Positions 35,712-49,044 of a stretch of DNA of 64,000 nt are shown piece after piece. The notes beneath the pieces are model-generated. The model searched no databases and was not told the DNA's origin. It worked only from the letters and a program-made list of their open reading frames with translations. Each line of letters opens with the position of its first letter. Position 1 is the first letter of the stretch. A program made the position numbers and the translations under genes. Source of the DNA: Harmonia axyridis (Eukaryota; Arthropoda; Insecta; Coleoptera; Coccinellidae); assembly GCF_914767665.1 (NCBI RefSeq), contig NC_059503.1, positions 15,872,001-15,936,000 of the forward strand, read 5' to 3'.

Positions 35712-38700
35712 TTACCTATTATGGAATTTGTCAGTTATATTAAGATTTGAAACATGAGTATGTGGAGATATTAAATCATAGTAATGAAGTTCTGGTATTG
35801 GAAATCCTTCTGTGAAAATTCTCTCATCTTTTTTGGCAAAAAACATTTTGTTTCGATCTTTACATACTTTCATATTTTTAGTCAATGTTTTCAACATTGT
35901 TTCAGTGGCAGTGTTGATTATTATTACCATGAGTTCTAAATTAGGATTTGCCTCGAGGAACTTTTTGAGATACACAACGCCAAAATTGTCAACATATTTA
36001 CATTTAATAAATAAACGTTCCATTTTAGTCATTGCTGCAAGTCCAAAGAATATGTTTTCTAATGAAATTCGGTAAACCTCATACCTGAAATTGAATGATG
36101 TTAGAAAAATGGATTTCCAAAATACAACAAAATGTACTTGCCTTAGATTTTTCAAATTTTTGGCTAATGATAATGACATCCAGAAATCTTGATTAAAAGA
36201 TTCATTCGATAATACCACATTAACCTTCAGTGTCTCTAGATAATTGCAGTTCTCAAATACCTGCAACATGATTCAATGTAAAATTTAAATTGTGAACTGT
36301 AAATAATAAGAGAGGCCCCAATTTTCAAAGTGAAGAATATGATAAATAATACAGATATAATTACTTAATATAGCCTAAAGTTTTCTAAAAAATTATTAAG
36401 TTAACAATTATAGTTAATTTGAAGGTCACCTTGAATATAAAGTAAATTAGCAACTGTTCACCATCGTAAGAGGCAAAAAGGATTCAATGATGAATGAAGT
36501 TGATTTCTTCTTCACATATTTGAATTCAGAGGGAATACTAATGAATCTAGTTTTTTTACCAGAAGTATTCAGTGTGGGGTAAATAATCGACAGTGCTGGC
36601 CACAGTTATAGAGCTTATACATAACTTAATTTCCTAAATCAAAGAGCGTTAAAAAAATTAATATGTTGAAATAAAGATTGCATCAATTAAAGTGCAAATT
36701 CCAATAAGACATGGTTTTCTGTAGTATAATCCAAATAAAAGTTGCATAAATTTATTACTTATAAACTACCAGGGCTAGGAATTTGTGTTGAAATATTCAT
36801 AATAATCACTATCATGGTAGACATATGTATTTCTAATTTCATCATTATGTATCGTTTCTGAGAAGTGATATTAGGTAAATAAACTTTCTTCTTCTTCAAA
36901 TTTAAAGGATCGTGTTAAATTTTTTTCCTCCAACGATTCTGAAGATTTATTTTTGGAAACTGATTAAAAAACTGAAATGAACATCAAACAGCGATTAGAA
37001 CATTAATTTCTATACTTTCTGAAACCCAAACTTGATACTTTTGCTTGATATCTGAATGGAGAAATTATTAACAACATTAGATGTGCAGACGACACCGTTA
37101 TTATGGTGAATGATATACATGGGTTGCAGAGGTTGATGGATAGGATAGTAAATGTGAGTGAAAAATATGGACTACATCTGAACGCGAAAAAGACGAAATT
37201 CATGATCATCTCAAAGAATAAAGAACTAACCGCTCAATTGAAGATCCACAACATGTTTGTACAAAGAGTCACCAGCTTTACTTACTTAGGAACGAACGTT
37301 AATGAAGATTGGGATCACTCCATTGAGGTGAAATGTAGAATCGAGAAAGCCCGAAGTGCCTTCCTCAAAATGAAAAAGCTTTTTACGAGTACCTTAGCTA
37401 TGAAGACCAAAATAAGACTACTGAGGTGCTATGTCCTTCCGGTGTTTTTGTATGGTGTCGAAGCATGGACATTAACAGAAGCGTCCTGCAAGAAATTAGA
37501 GGTGTTCGAGATGTGGTTGTACCGTCGTATTATGAAGATCTCATGGGTTGACCACATCACGAATGCAGAAGTTCTCCGCAGATTAAACAAGGAGAAGGAG
37601 ATCCTGTACCAAGTAAAAAGACGAAAACTTGAATACCTGGGTCACGTTATGAGAAATCCGGAGAGGTATCGACTTCTACAACTGATACTACAGGGAAAAA
37701 TTCAGGGAAAGAGAAGCATTGTCGCCATCATGTTAGCCAACATCCAGAATGGATAGGCACCAAAAGAAGAAGAAGACATCAGTAATTGGTGGTATTCTTC
37801 ATCACATAAACCGTGTTTACCAACTCCTATATTATCTCACCTATCGATCTAACGTGTCATTATCATAACAAAAATGGCGCCCAGTTCAAATATTGCATTT
37901 TTATTGATACACTTTTTGTTATTATATTAGTAAAAGCTTTGGTGACGCTCCAGTATGACAAATCAATTTCAAGAAATATAAGCAAAACTGATTATATAAT
38001 AAATACCTAATACACAGCACATATATTTCTGGCTTCTTATAGGTGTTAATAAGAAAAATATTCACCAACTAGAATTCATAGTTTTATTCATTAGGATATT
38101 TTATTCTCTATATCAAGATTCCCTGTAAAAAACACGATGTTCCTTAATGCTATTCTATTTGGCTTTTTGAATATCGATACATATTTACATACATACGTTT
38201 TTTACAGGAACAACGTTTTTTGTTACAGCGCGAAGCATTTATGTAAGGTAGACCCAAATATTTTAAGTCCATTAGGTGTCATAATATGTCCCTTAATGGA
38301 CTAAGAAAAATTACCTACCTTACATAAATGTTTCCCACCGTAACAAAAAAAGGTTGTTCCTATAAAAAATGTATGCTGTCACTTACAATACTTTGCCAAA
38401 TATGTATCGATATATGGTGAGTATGCCAAAGTGTAAGTAAGTATAATTGGCAATTATTAGCAGAATGACTTTCAATCATTGCACTAAAACCTTACCTTTT
38501 TGATGAATACTCCATTCAGGGAAGCTGGAATCTCCAAAGTCAAATGAGTTAAATTTTTTAAGTATTGTATAAAGTAATATATCCTGAATCCTTCATACCT
38601 GCAAAATACGAAATATTGATCCAGTTTAGTATAATATGTGTTCAGGGGGAGTTTTAGAGCTACACTTTAAATGTAACCATTGATTTCTCTCATAAAATAA

Positions 38701-40425
38701 AACACTTGTTTCCTTTGCCATTTTTCCAGATTCAGCACAGGTGAAAAGATACAGGTTATTAAAGACAGTTAAGGAACCATCTGCTGCTCTTTTAAAATTT
38801 TGTAGTCACTGTGTTGAAGTATTATTTCAATGAAATTGAAGATATGGTCATCAAAGAATATTTTACTAGAAAAAAATTCAGGAAGCTTTTTTCTTGTTTT
38901 GAAACAAATGCTTCAGAAAACAAAATATCATATATTGTATTCATTCGGTCTAAAAATGTTGTGTAAACAGGCTCTTCATAAATCGGAGGTACAAATGGAC
39001 TGAGAGATTCCTTAGATAAAGACCTATAAACCCAACAAATGATTTGTTGTCGAGATACAGAATGTTTAAGTTTTTTCTCATAGCATCTGCGATTCGCAAG
39101 ACATTAATTGAAATTTAGCATACATATTCAAATTTAAAGATTACATTATATGAAATGCCAATTTTGAATGCAAATCTCCAGGGTGATATTTTTTCTGGAA
39201 GTGCTCTTTTTTTCTCCAGAACTTTTGTTTGGTGGACCTCTGGTGGTTAAGAAAAAACTTTGATTTGAAAATTTACTTCTTGGGTTTCTTGCAGTTTTGT
39301 CAAATTTGTTCGAGAAAAAAAATCAAACAATTCACTTGAAATCCAATGTGATGAATAAATTAATTATTAGTTTCAATACTAATTTTCTTGATCTGTAGCA
39401 ATGATTCATCAAAATTTTATAAACTTGTATAATCATCATAAGAAAAGTAGGACAAGTAGCATGAAATTATCCAAGGAATCTCTCATTTTCTCTTGTACCT
39501 CCATTTAGGAACACTCTGAATGAAAGTAAATGTTTAGATAAATGAATAAACAATGCCAACATTTGCATACAATCAATTGACAACATTCCATTGGAATTTT
39601 CTCACCTGCAACATGTGTAAAGTTCTAATTTCTTCAAGTTAGCTAAATTATCCACAAACTTTTTATGTTCTTCTGAAAGGGGTTCATTATGATCATATTT
39701 TTTTTTCTTCTTAGGATTCTCTTCCGAGTTTGCGAGTCGTTTATCTGAGAATTATCAAAGACAATTTATTGGTAAATTTTTGAACCTTTATAAGAGATAT
39801 CAGTTATTTATCATTACTAGTTGTAAGAATGGGAGTTGTACACTTGATCTTACTGATTTTCAACAAGAAAAAATACCCTCGCCATGCAGAGCACTCACCT
39901 GTGACTAAACAGTTGGTCAAAGCTAATTTCTGCAATTTTTTGGAGTTATTTGAACATATAATTTCCTTTATTGCATTTATATACCTGGGACAACATAAAT
40001 TTGGATAATGCATAAAATTGAGTTCCTCAAATTCAATTTTGTTTATGTTTGTAAGGCCATAATGTAATTTCTGAAAAAAAAGAAAAATTAATATAGAACA
40101 CTATCACATACCGATTATAGAATACCTTTGCATCAGATAACCCAAAAGGGACAGATGTGTGAAGCTCATTTAATACTTTCCAAGCAGGACTAGCAGCTAA
40201 TGTTCGAGGATCGGGGCTTTTAGACTCAAGCTTCTCTGAAATAAAATGTTAATGAAGGCATAGTCCACTTCAGTATTTTTCTATGTTAAGTATTGACAAA
40301 ATGATTATATTTTCAGAATTCAGGTTGTTGCTTTAATAGAAAATGCAAAATAAAACTTCAAATATTTTTCCTATGTTGAAAGTAATGTTTTTCAAGATCC
40401 AAATATTTCCACAAAAAAGAGCTAT

Positions 40426-40485
<60 letters not shown>

Positions 40486-41889
40486 CAGTTTTTAAAAACT
40501 AAACTACTATTTATATTTACACCTAAATATATTTTAAGGTCTCTTAATCCCTTAATGGAATTAACACAATAACACTTTGCAATAATCGTCAATGGGTTTG
40601 GCACTATGATTCCACATTTTTCACTTCTGAAAAAATTGCTTTTCATTATCATTATTTACAGTATCTTAGAAAATTTTACTTTTTACATGAACAGGACATA
40701 TTCAAATTAGATGAAATTTATATGGAAGAATTTAATTCAATAACAAATATAAATATAAAGCTATTAAAGGCAGTCATCAACTGTAAAATTAGTCTAGTAG
40801 ATTAAAATATTAAGATCCCAAGAATTTCAAGTATGTGTATTAACAAAGCACATATATGCATTTAAATGATATATAAAAATAACAAATTTGTTTCATCCCA
40901 AAAAGGATTACAAAGCATTTCCTTCTATCAGTTGACCCAGACCAATAATGGCAGTTTCAACTTATTTACCAAAAATGTTATTTACCATAGTAAGCTTCTC
41001 TACCAGATTTTTCACTAATGAATATTTTAGTTAACCCTTTGAACTTCAAATCACTGAACATTGAGCACAAAGCTTTAAAAGCAAATATCTTCAAATTACT
41101 TCCTGTATATGCTAAATGATCATAATCAAGAGGATAAGAATTTGTAACATCATGAATCTAAAAAAATATTATAGTAATTATTAATGATACTACAACAAAG
41201 CTGAGAATAAAAACAAACCCATAATTCACTTAATTGTTTTAGCTTTTTAATAAGACATTGTAAGCGGTACTGACAAGTAAAATCTTTTTTTGAGATAATC
41301 TGTACGCATAAACTTTCAACATTAGGAAAATATTGAGCATGAGAGTCTTGTAATTCCTTGTCATCTATTGTGACTGCCAATTTTTTCAACTGAAAAATAA
41401 CCTTCATCAGAGAAAATTAATTTAAAATTATAGTACCAACCTTTTTTGATTTATAACTTAGGCTGTCAGTCTTTGAAATACCAACTTTAGTTCCTATTAG
41501 ATAAAGTTCTTCTAGATTTACCAATTTTTTCAAACATTTTCTTATTTCTGAAGCTGCAATCCAATACACATTTGTGATATTTAGTACTGTGACTATATCT
41601 GGACATACATTTTTCATTATTGTTGAAAACGAATAAGATCTGTTGAATCCATTCCTTTTTGAAAGGTTTATACAGCTGAAAAAAATTTAAGTTCTAATAA
41701 TATTGATTATACACTGTAATTGTCTTACCTTAATATATTTTTTTCGCCATAAAGATATGCATATCGATTATAGCATTTACAAAAATTGATCACATCTAAT
41801 GTAGTCAACTGCTCTAAAATCTTTAGCAAAATTTCATCAGGAAGATAATTGAAATATGAATTACAATCAACGCTAGTCGATGTGTCCAT
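35712..41889 (-). CDS. F-box / leucine-rich-repeat protein, about 566 aa
   Basis: Exons on the minus strand: 41889-41729, 41675-41441, 41389-41219, 41157-40986, 40235-40126, 40071-39985, 39929-39899, 39744-39606, 38598-38496, 36260-36142, 36084-35712. The N-terminus FNYLPDEILLKILEQL is an F-box, so the protein probably recruits substrates to an SCF ubiquitin ligase. The remainder has degenerate leucine-rich repeats (LVNLEELYLIG, LKNLTHLTLEI, CNYLETLKVNVVL). An upstream Met at 41937 is possible; I chose 41889 because the F-box then lies at the usual distance. Exon 40071-39899 is odd: two frames both look LRR-like, so either a 55-nt intron or a one-base indel is present. One intron uses a GC donor (AAG|GCAAGT). 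I cannot name the orthologue. Confidence 0.8.
37045..37790 (+). mobile_element. 5'-truncated non-LTR retrotransposon (reverse transcriptase C-terminal part)
   Basis: Open frame to 37756 encodes the end of a LINE-type reverse transcriptase. RCADDTVIM is the YADD-type catalytic motif; NAKKTKFMII, SFTYLGTNV, VLPVFLYGVEAWTL and LEYLGHVMR follow. These are typical of endonuclease/RT elements of the RTE/CR1-like kind. The 5' part is missing, as usual for incomplete reverse transcription, and an AG-rich tail (AAAGAAGAAGAAGA) follows. The frame is open over about 235 codons, suggesting a fairly young copy. It lies in an intron of the F-box gene, opposite to its transcription. Confidence 0.9.
38170..38415. 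repeat. Foldback hairpin element, about 245 bp
   Basis: Outer arms ATATCGATACATATTT / AAATATGTATCGATAT and inner arms of about 55 bp (38196-38250 and 38315-38371, e.g. CATTTATGTAAGGTA) are inverted copies. A central stem GTCCATTA / TAATGGAC remains. The whole element can fold into one long hairpin. It has no coding capacity. It lies in an intron of the F-box gene. Confidence 0.8.
40429..40481. repeat. (TA)n microsatellite
   Basis: About 25 TA units in an intron of the F-box gene. The open frame crossing it (repeated Ile-Tyr) is an artefact of the repeat. Confidence 0.95.
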
Positions 41890-42508
41890 TGCAAAAATGA
41901 CACTAAAGAATAAAGATCTTATAAAATATGTAAACATTTGAAATGTTAACCAAGAACTGTCAAATGTTCATAAAATTTTATTCTTCTCTTTCTTCTAATG
42001 TCCTATCGGTTCTGTGCTATAGGGATATAGGGTGATGGGCATAGGGGTCTGATTCAGGAAAGGGGGCTCTCAGAGATATGAAGTAGGTAGTAGGTATGTT
42101 CATTCAAAAATCTAAAGGATAAATAATAATATAATATAATAAATGTATTTGTGGCCATCGACCTGAGTCCTTCAGCCACAATATATTATATAAACAAAAT
42201 TAAAGAATAAACAATGTACTCATATGTCATGTACTCCATATCTCTGGGCGCTCTCTCCTAGAATTTTTGGCCCCGCCTACAACTGTCATATGAGGAGTAG
42301 AGCGATCGACGTTGCCAAACTTGAAACCATTTTTCTGCGATAAGAACAGAAAAATTATTAAGATGTACGTCTCTGTGTGAAACGAGCCTAAGAGATTTGA
42401 TATATTCTGTAGTCTAATTCAAACAAATCAAAATAATATTTTTGGTATTTTGTTGAACCGTATATTGATCAAAGTCAATTGATATGATATAGCTTATTTT
42501 CTGATATA
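41890..42508. promoter_or_regulatory. Divergent promoter region between F-box gene and NATD1-like gene
   Basis: 619 bp separate the two divergent start codons. The region includes a more GC-rich patch near 42245-42300 (GGCGCTCTCTCC, GGCCCCGCC). I see no clear TATA box. The regulatory role is inferred from gene geometry. Confidence 0.4.
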
Positions 42509-43548
42509 ATGTTTGTCAATATTAAGAAAAGTTGGACAAAGTTTCATGAGTAAGTATCGATTTTATATTATTATATCGGAAAGCACTTTGCACACATTCT
42601 AGTTTGAAAAATTTGGTTATGGCTGGAACTAGGAGCACCCCTTCTTTGTCCACTTCTACTGATTCTAATATAATTGAAGTTATTAATAACTTGAAAGAAG
42701 GGAATGTTGAAAATAATGGGAAAGAATTACTGGTATTGCTGAAAGGAACACATTATGCAAAAATTTGTTTTAAGAAAAATAAGCAAACTTATGACTTGCA
42801 ACACACTGAAATTCCTGATGAATACCAAGGAAAGGGTTTAGGATCCATTTTTGCTGAGGTATTTTTCAAACATACTAAATTGAAAGTCGTGATTTCACTC
42901 CTTTGGTATTTCCAATTTTTTTTTGGCTATATCAATGCTCAATTTATCCATTCCCATTGTAGATGACTTCAATATATGTAGGTTCTCAAAAATAAATTAA
43001 TATAATCTATACAATCAATTACGTATATGATAATGAAAAACAATATAATATTTCTGTTATTTTTCATAACACAACAAATGTTTCATTATACCATGAGTTG
43101 AAAATCATGTATCCAGAAATACTCACCTGAAGAAGTTATGGTGTGACAAAATAATAATGAAAAAATGGAAATGGCAGAAATATATATGTATATATTTTAA
43201 TTTATAATCTTATCATGAATTTTTGTCAAGTAAAGACTAAAACGATAAATTAATCAATAAAAAAATCAGAAAAACTAATTCATATGAAACTGATTTGATT
43301 TAAGTCTAAACCTGTTGAGACATGGAATGTGATTAAAGTCACTATTGTAATAAAAATATTCTTTAAATATTTCCTCATATTGGTGTTCAGAGTCTTCTAC
43401 TGTGAGATGAAGTTTATTTTTGTTACAGAAAATATTGAGTCATCTGATTGAACAAGACAAAACAGTGAAAATAAAATTATCCTGTGAATACTTGCAACAC
43501 TTTTGTGAGAAAAATAAAATGAAATATGATAGTTATATAGAGAAATAG
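42509..43548 (+). CDS. NATD1: NATD1-like small N-acetyltransferase-domain protein, 138 aa
   Basis: Exons 42509-42549, 42603-42858 and 43429-43548 join in phase to 138 residues. The product resembles NATD1 (GTLF3B), a compact protein with the Gcn5-like YjdJ/NATD1-type acetyltransferase fold. Evidence is the segment YDLQHTEIPDEYQGKGLGS, in which QGKGLG is the acetyl-CoA pyrophosphate-binding loop, and the C-terminal LSCEYLQHFCEKNK that matches the family ending (C-x-Y/W-hydrophobic pattern). The start MFVNIKKSWTKF could be a mitochondrial leader. The substrate is unknown. Its stop lies 49 bp upstream of the TTC21B start codon, with its AATAAA signal at 43558-43563. Confidence 0.85.
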
Positions 43549-43597
43549 ATCTTATGCAATAAAACAGTTCATTGATAACTAAGATTTTCATTTCACA

Positions 43598-46500
43598 ATG
43601 GATATGGAAGAACTTAAAGTTAATATATTTTACTTCTTTAGAGAAAAATTTTACACTTCAGCATTGAACGCATCAAAAGAAGGGATTGGAAAATTTAAAG
43701 GAAATTCTTGTTTCCACCTATTTCATGCCTTAGCATTGGTGTCAAACAATCATATTGAAGAGGGTATTCAAGTCCTCGAGTCAATTATATCAGAAAATGA
43801 TATAAAATTGTCAGTTATTATAGCACTAATGTATAGTAATAAGTTGCTGGGTGTATCTAATAAAGAAGTATATTTCAAGTTAGATGCCCAAATGAAGGAA
43901 ACTAGAAAAGTTGCTGAACCTATTGATTTTTTTTATTCTGGATTTGTTTTGTTTGCATTGAATAAATTGGAGAAATCGTTAGATTACTTGGATAAAGCCT
44001 TGACTTTGCAATCAGGTCTTTTAGAATGTTGGACTTTGAAAGGCTGGGTTTTGTTAGAACTGAAAAAATCTGGGAAGAAATCGGTGGCTATCATATCAGA
44101 AGTTTTTCTACAATCTCTTCAGTCAAGACCCAACCTTGATTCTTTCTTAGGACTTGGAGAAGCTTATTTGTATGAAAATAATTATGAGGAAGCTCAGTCT
44201 GTTGCTAATAAGACTGTAGTCAGATATCCAAATATGGATCTTCCTCTTTTACTGAAGTTGAAAGTACAGTTGGCTATGCAAGAGTGGGATCATATTGATG
44301 AAACTTTGAGCAGAATCCTGACACTGAATAATAACTCCTTGGATGCATTAAGAACGTTAATATTAATTACAATTTGCCGTGATGCTAACTATAATGAAGC
44401 TATTAAGTCTATCAAAAAATTCATGTCAGTTTTTGATTGTATAGAACCAAAAAATGGTCCCTTTTTATTGGAAACTGCAAAATTATTTTCTGAGGTGTGT
44501 GAAGGAAATGCAGATGTTCTTCAAGAAACTTATACCATGATGGAAGAAGCTGCTCGTAATTTTCCTGATAATGCAAATTTTTTTTGTGAACTTGGCTTTC
44601 ACTGTCTAATACAAAACGAAATAAAAGGTGCTTCACGATTCTTTAAAAGTGCTCTCAAAATCGAACATTCATCGACCAAAGCATTAATTGGTTCGATAAT
44701 TGTTGATCTTGAACAGAATGGGGTTTCAGAACAGTTGAAAGAAAAAATTGAGCATCTGCTTGACATAAAAGGAGCTCAAAATTCTTCAATCACTATGTTA
44801 CTCAAAGCTAAGATGAGTGAAACTGAGGAAGAAGCCATTAGTTGTTTGAACAAAGCATCTGATTATCATTTGAATCCCTTAAAACATTATCCCTATTCAG
44901 TTAGTTTCCTCAAATATTTGAATCCACATTTTATGCTTCAATTAGCAAAGGAATATTTGAAATATATTCCATTTGTTTCCGATTTTACCTACACTATTAA
45001 ACCACGAACTCCTAGTGCTGTGGCAATAGCTGTAGAAAATATTTTGACTATTTTGCATAAAGCTTGCTCTGGAATGGTGGAGCCGCTATTTCTTTTAGCG
45101 AAAATTCAGTATCATCTTATTGGAGATGTGAATAATGCTACTGCAAATCTTGAAATCTTATTGAAAAAAGATAATTTACCTAGTGAAGCCTATCTTCTCA
45201 TGGCACAGATACAAATTTGCAATGGAACTTATGAGAGAGCGTCACAGATTTTAGAAGAAGGTTTGAGTATTGACTTCAAATTGAGGGAAAATCCAATATA
45301 TCACTTTATTAATGGAATTATACAAAAAAGAATGAACACTCTGCAAGAATCAATAAAATCACTAACTACTGCAATTTCAATTATCTCAGAAAAACAATCA
45401 AAGGATTCTAAATTACAAGCATACAACATAGATATAAATGAAAAAGCGGCAATATTTATAGAGCTAATAGATGCTCATAATCAAATTGGACAAGTTGATG
45501 AAGCAATGAAACTCCTTGAAGAAGCCACTGAAGAACTTCAAAAAACACCTGAAGAATCAAGAATTGTTCTGCTGTGTGCTGAACAGGCTGTGAATCATAA
45601 TAATATACAAGGTGCGCTTGAGTTACTAGGCAAGGTTGACAGTTCAGATCCTTATTATTCTCAAGCAAGGACCAGGTTTGCAAATATTCTTTTGGAATTC
45701 AGAAAGGATAAACATGCTTATTTAGATTGCTATTTAGAAATGGTCAGTGAAAATGCTTGCATAGAAACGTACATGCTATTGGGTGATGCATATATGACAG
45801 TATTAGGTAAGTAGAAATACTAGTCAAACAAAGTTATTTGATACTTCAAAAACTCAGAGTTTTAAGAAAAACTTTTATTCTTCGAATCATAAACTATTTC
45901 TAGACCTTGAAGAATACATATATCTCCAATTTATGCAAGTCTATCAAGGAATGTTGGAAATATTTAATTTTAGAAGTTATATTAATTCAATATCAAATAG
46001 AGTTTATAATTCTGAGGTAATAAGAGCAATAAAGTTTATGTTTAAACTTTCTCGAAAAATTTACTTCTTGGGAATTAGATTTTATAATTTTAGTCCATCA
46101 TTTACTTATTCAAATATAAATATTTCTATTCAAGAACCTGATTTAGCTATAGAGACTTATCAAAAAGCTCTGAAAGAAAATCCAAGAGATCCATATATCA
46201 ATCAGAAGATGGGAGAAACTCTGGTTTTTGCACATTATTTCCATAAAGCTGTAGATTTCTATAAAGAAGCAATAGAACTGACCAATCATGCAGATTTGAA
46301 ACTACAATTAGCTCATCTATATATGCAAATGAGGGAATTCATCAAAGCTGAGCATCTTCTCATTAGCGAAATTGAAGTTGAAAGCACCAATAACATTGAC
46401 GATTTGAATTTTCTTCAATATAAGACCAAACTATTGAATTTATTGGCTACTATCCAAGAGAAGGCAGGGAATAAAGCAGGAGCACTCATTACTCTGAAGG

Positions 46501-48780
46501 ATGCCAGAGATAATCAAAATAGAGTGAAAAAACGTTTAGCAATAGAGTTGCCAAGTGAGTTACTTATTGCCATTGATAATAAGAATTTGATTTTTTTTTT
46601 AATTCTTTTAAGGAGTCCCACAAAGTGAAATTGACATTTTGGTATCTATTTACACCAAACTGGCAGAAATGTCTATCCAAAACAAGGATAATGATGAAGC
46701 TATTAATTATTACAAAGAAGCTTGTGAAGTTCAACCAGAAAATGTATCTATATTAGGTGCCTTAGCTAAACTTTATATTCAGGTAAGTAACCATAAATAT
46801 AACATCAAAGGATTTCACGGCGAGATCATTCAACAGAATTGGAAAATTCTGTAATCGCCAAACATGCTCTTACCAATAGACACAATATCCTATTATCAAA
46901 GACAGAAATTCTCTCGTATATTAAGAGCTTTTACCTGTAAATGAATATGGAAGTCATCGAAATATACAAAAATTAACAGAGGATGAGAAACACCAATAGT
47001 TCATAGCACCTGGTCACGAGTAATAGATCGTATAAAAACTGAAACTATTAGAAATTGAGGGGATGAACCACATAGCTCCGCCCCCTCTGGTGGGGAAAGT
47101 ATAAATACTACATCAGGTCAGAATCGACATTCGTATTGGAAAAATTTAGCGAAAAGTCAGGTGGAAACTGACTAGAGTACGGCTAAAAATCTGGAATTTT
47201 ACAATTCTGTTGAAACCATTAATTATCACAAATATTATTTATGGTTTATAAAGCCCAGAGTTATTGAGTTGATATTGATTTTTGATAAATAACATCTGCA
47301 CAAGCTATATTCTGGATAATGCGTATTTTAGATGAATGCTTTGGAATTATGTCAGCAAACTTGTGGAACTATTTTGGACATAGACAGTGAAAATGAAGAG
47401 GCATCACTTTTAATGGCAGATATTGCATTTCACAAGGTGAGAAAATCAAGCAAATCTTTATATTATTTCACACAGTGAAGTATCAAAAAGCAAAATGTTT
47501 ATTCTTCAAAAAATACGTTGTCTGTGAAAGATTGAATATCAAATTATCTGAATGTGAAAGCTTTTTGATCCACCATGCAAATTGAAAAATGTGAAACAAT
47601 TATGAAATTTGTAATTGTTTCAGGTTGATTTTGACATGGCGTTATTTCACTTCACTCAGTTACTTGCAAAACAACCCACCAATTGGAATGCCCTAGTGAG
47701 ATTGGTAGAGGTTATGCGCAGAACAGGAAATTTGGAAGATTTGCCTGAATATCTTAATAATGCAGAAAATATGTGTGAGAATCCGTTGAAAGAAGGAGGA
47801 TTATTATACTCTAAGGCTCTTTATCAATGGTATGCCGGTAATTTGAATAGTGCTTTGAGGAACTTCAATATTACTAGACAGGATTTAGATTGGGGTTTAG
47901 ATTCAATTTATAATATGATAGAAATATGTTTGAATCCAGAAGATGACATGTTAACTGATCAGTTGATGGATAATGATGATTTGGAATATAGAGATTCTAG
48001 ATCTATGGCATTGAAAACAGGTAGGTTGTTCAAAAATATTTTTATTTCATTTTATTTTTGGATTTCAAAGAATTACTGTTCAATTTTTTTCAACAAAATG
48101 AATACAGCTTATGATTTTGTTTTTCCATAGCTGATCGCTTATTGAAAGAATTGAAGCAGAAACTGGGTGAAAGTGTTCTCAAATATAAGCTTATGTTGAA
48201 TTTTCGGCTTTTGGCTACCAAAGAGAAACCTTTGGTGGAGCAGGGTTTGGAAGCGTTCATTGCACTAGCCTCACAAAATGTCTACAAAGACAATATTGGT
48301 GTTATTTTGGGCATGTCTACTGCTTATACCCTCTTGAAACAGTCACAAAGAGCTAAAAATCAACTGAAAAGAGTTGTTAAAAACTCGTGGACATTTGAGG
48401 ATGCAGAATATTTAGAGAAATGTTGGCTGCTTCTAGCTGATTACTATATCCAATCTGGAAAATATGATATGGCCTCTGATTTATTAGCTAAGGTAACTTA
48501 TTATAACAAAAGCTCCAGAAAGGCTTATGAATATCTTGGTTATGTATCTGAGAAGGAACAGAAATATAAGGATGCTGCTGCTAACTATGAATTGGCCTTT
48601 AAATATACAGGAAAGAGTAATGCTTCTATTGGTTACAAGTTAGCATATGCTCATTTGAAATCGAAAAATTACCCTGATGCAGTCGATGTTGCCCAGCAAG
48701 TTATCAAGCTAAATCCTGAATATTCATTAAGGATAAAAAAGGATATTCTTGATAAATCGATGAGTAATCTCAGAGTGTAA
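43598..48780 (+). CDS. TTC21B: TTC21B / IFT139, intraflagellar transport complex A subunit, 1316 aa
   Basis: Exons: 43598-45806, 46135-46554, 46613-46782, 47332-47436, 47624-48020, 48131-48780; the frame closes at 1316 codons, the family's usual length. IFT139 is a TPR-solenoid subunit of IFT-A, needed for retrograde transport in cilia. TPR-like helices run through the protein. Diagnostic stretches include the start MDMEELKVNIFYFFREKFY, LGDAYMTVLGEPDLAIETYQ across the first junction, QDLDWGLDSIYNMIEICLNP, and the end KIRKDILDK-like RIKKDILDKSMSNLRV. The first exon is unusually long (2.2 kb). In insects, motile and sensory cilia are confined to chordotonal and olfactory neurons and sperm, so restricted expression is expected. 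AATAAA signals lie near 48954 and 48962. Confidence 0.96.
46855..47331. other. TTC21B intron with promoter-like sequence
   Basis: Most of the 549-bp intron shows nothing. Around 47080-47135 a CCGCCCCCTCTGG patch is followed by GTATAAATAC and, about 25 bp on, by TCAGAATCGACATTCG. This looks like a TATA box plus initiator and could come from an old retroelement. It is not evidence of a gene. Confidence 0.25.
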
Positions 48781-49044
48781 GAAGTTTACGTAATGCAATT
48801 AAAATATTACTGATTGTACTAGAACGTTTTTGACATATGTCTGTAATCATTAATTTTTAGTTACGATGTTTGATGCACAATGCACAATTTAATTTTTATC
48901 ATGTGATATTTGAAATCAATCCGTCCAAGTTGTATTAATGTTTTTAAGTGGATAAATAAATCAATAAAAGTCTGAAGTGATTTGATTTAATTTTTGAAAT
49001 ATCCCCTTTTATCACCAAACACCTGAACATGCAATAAAGGAAAA

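Noticed and set aside
40422..40652. Open frame with a long Ile-Tyr run on the minus strand
   Set aside because: It is produced by the (TA)n microsatellite.
45456..45683. Antisense open frame inside TTC21B
   Set aside because: Shadow of the strongly supported TTC21B exon; no splice sites or homology.
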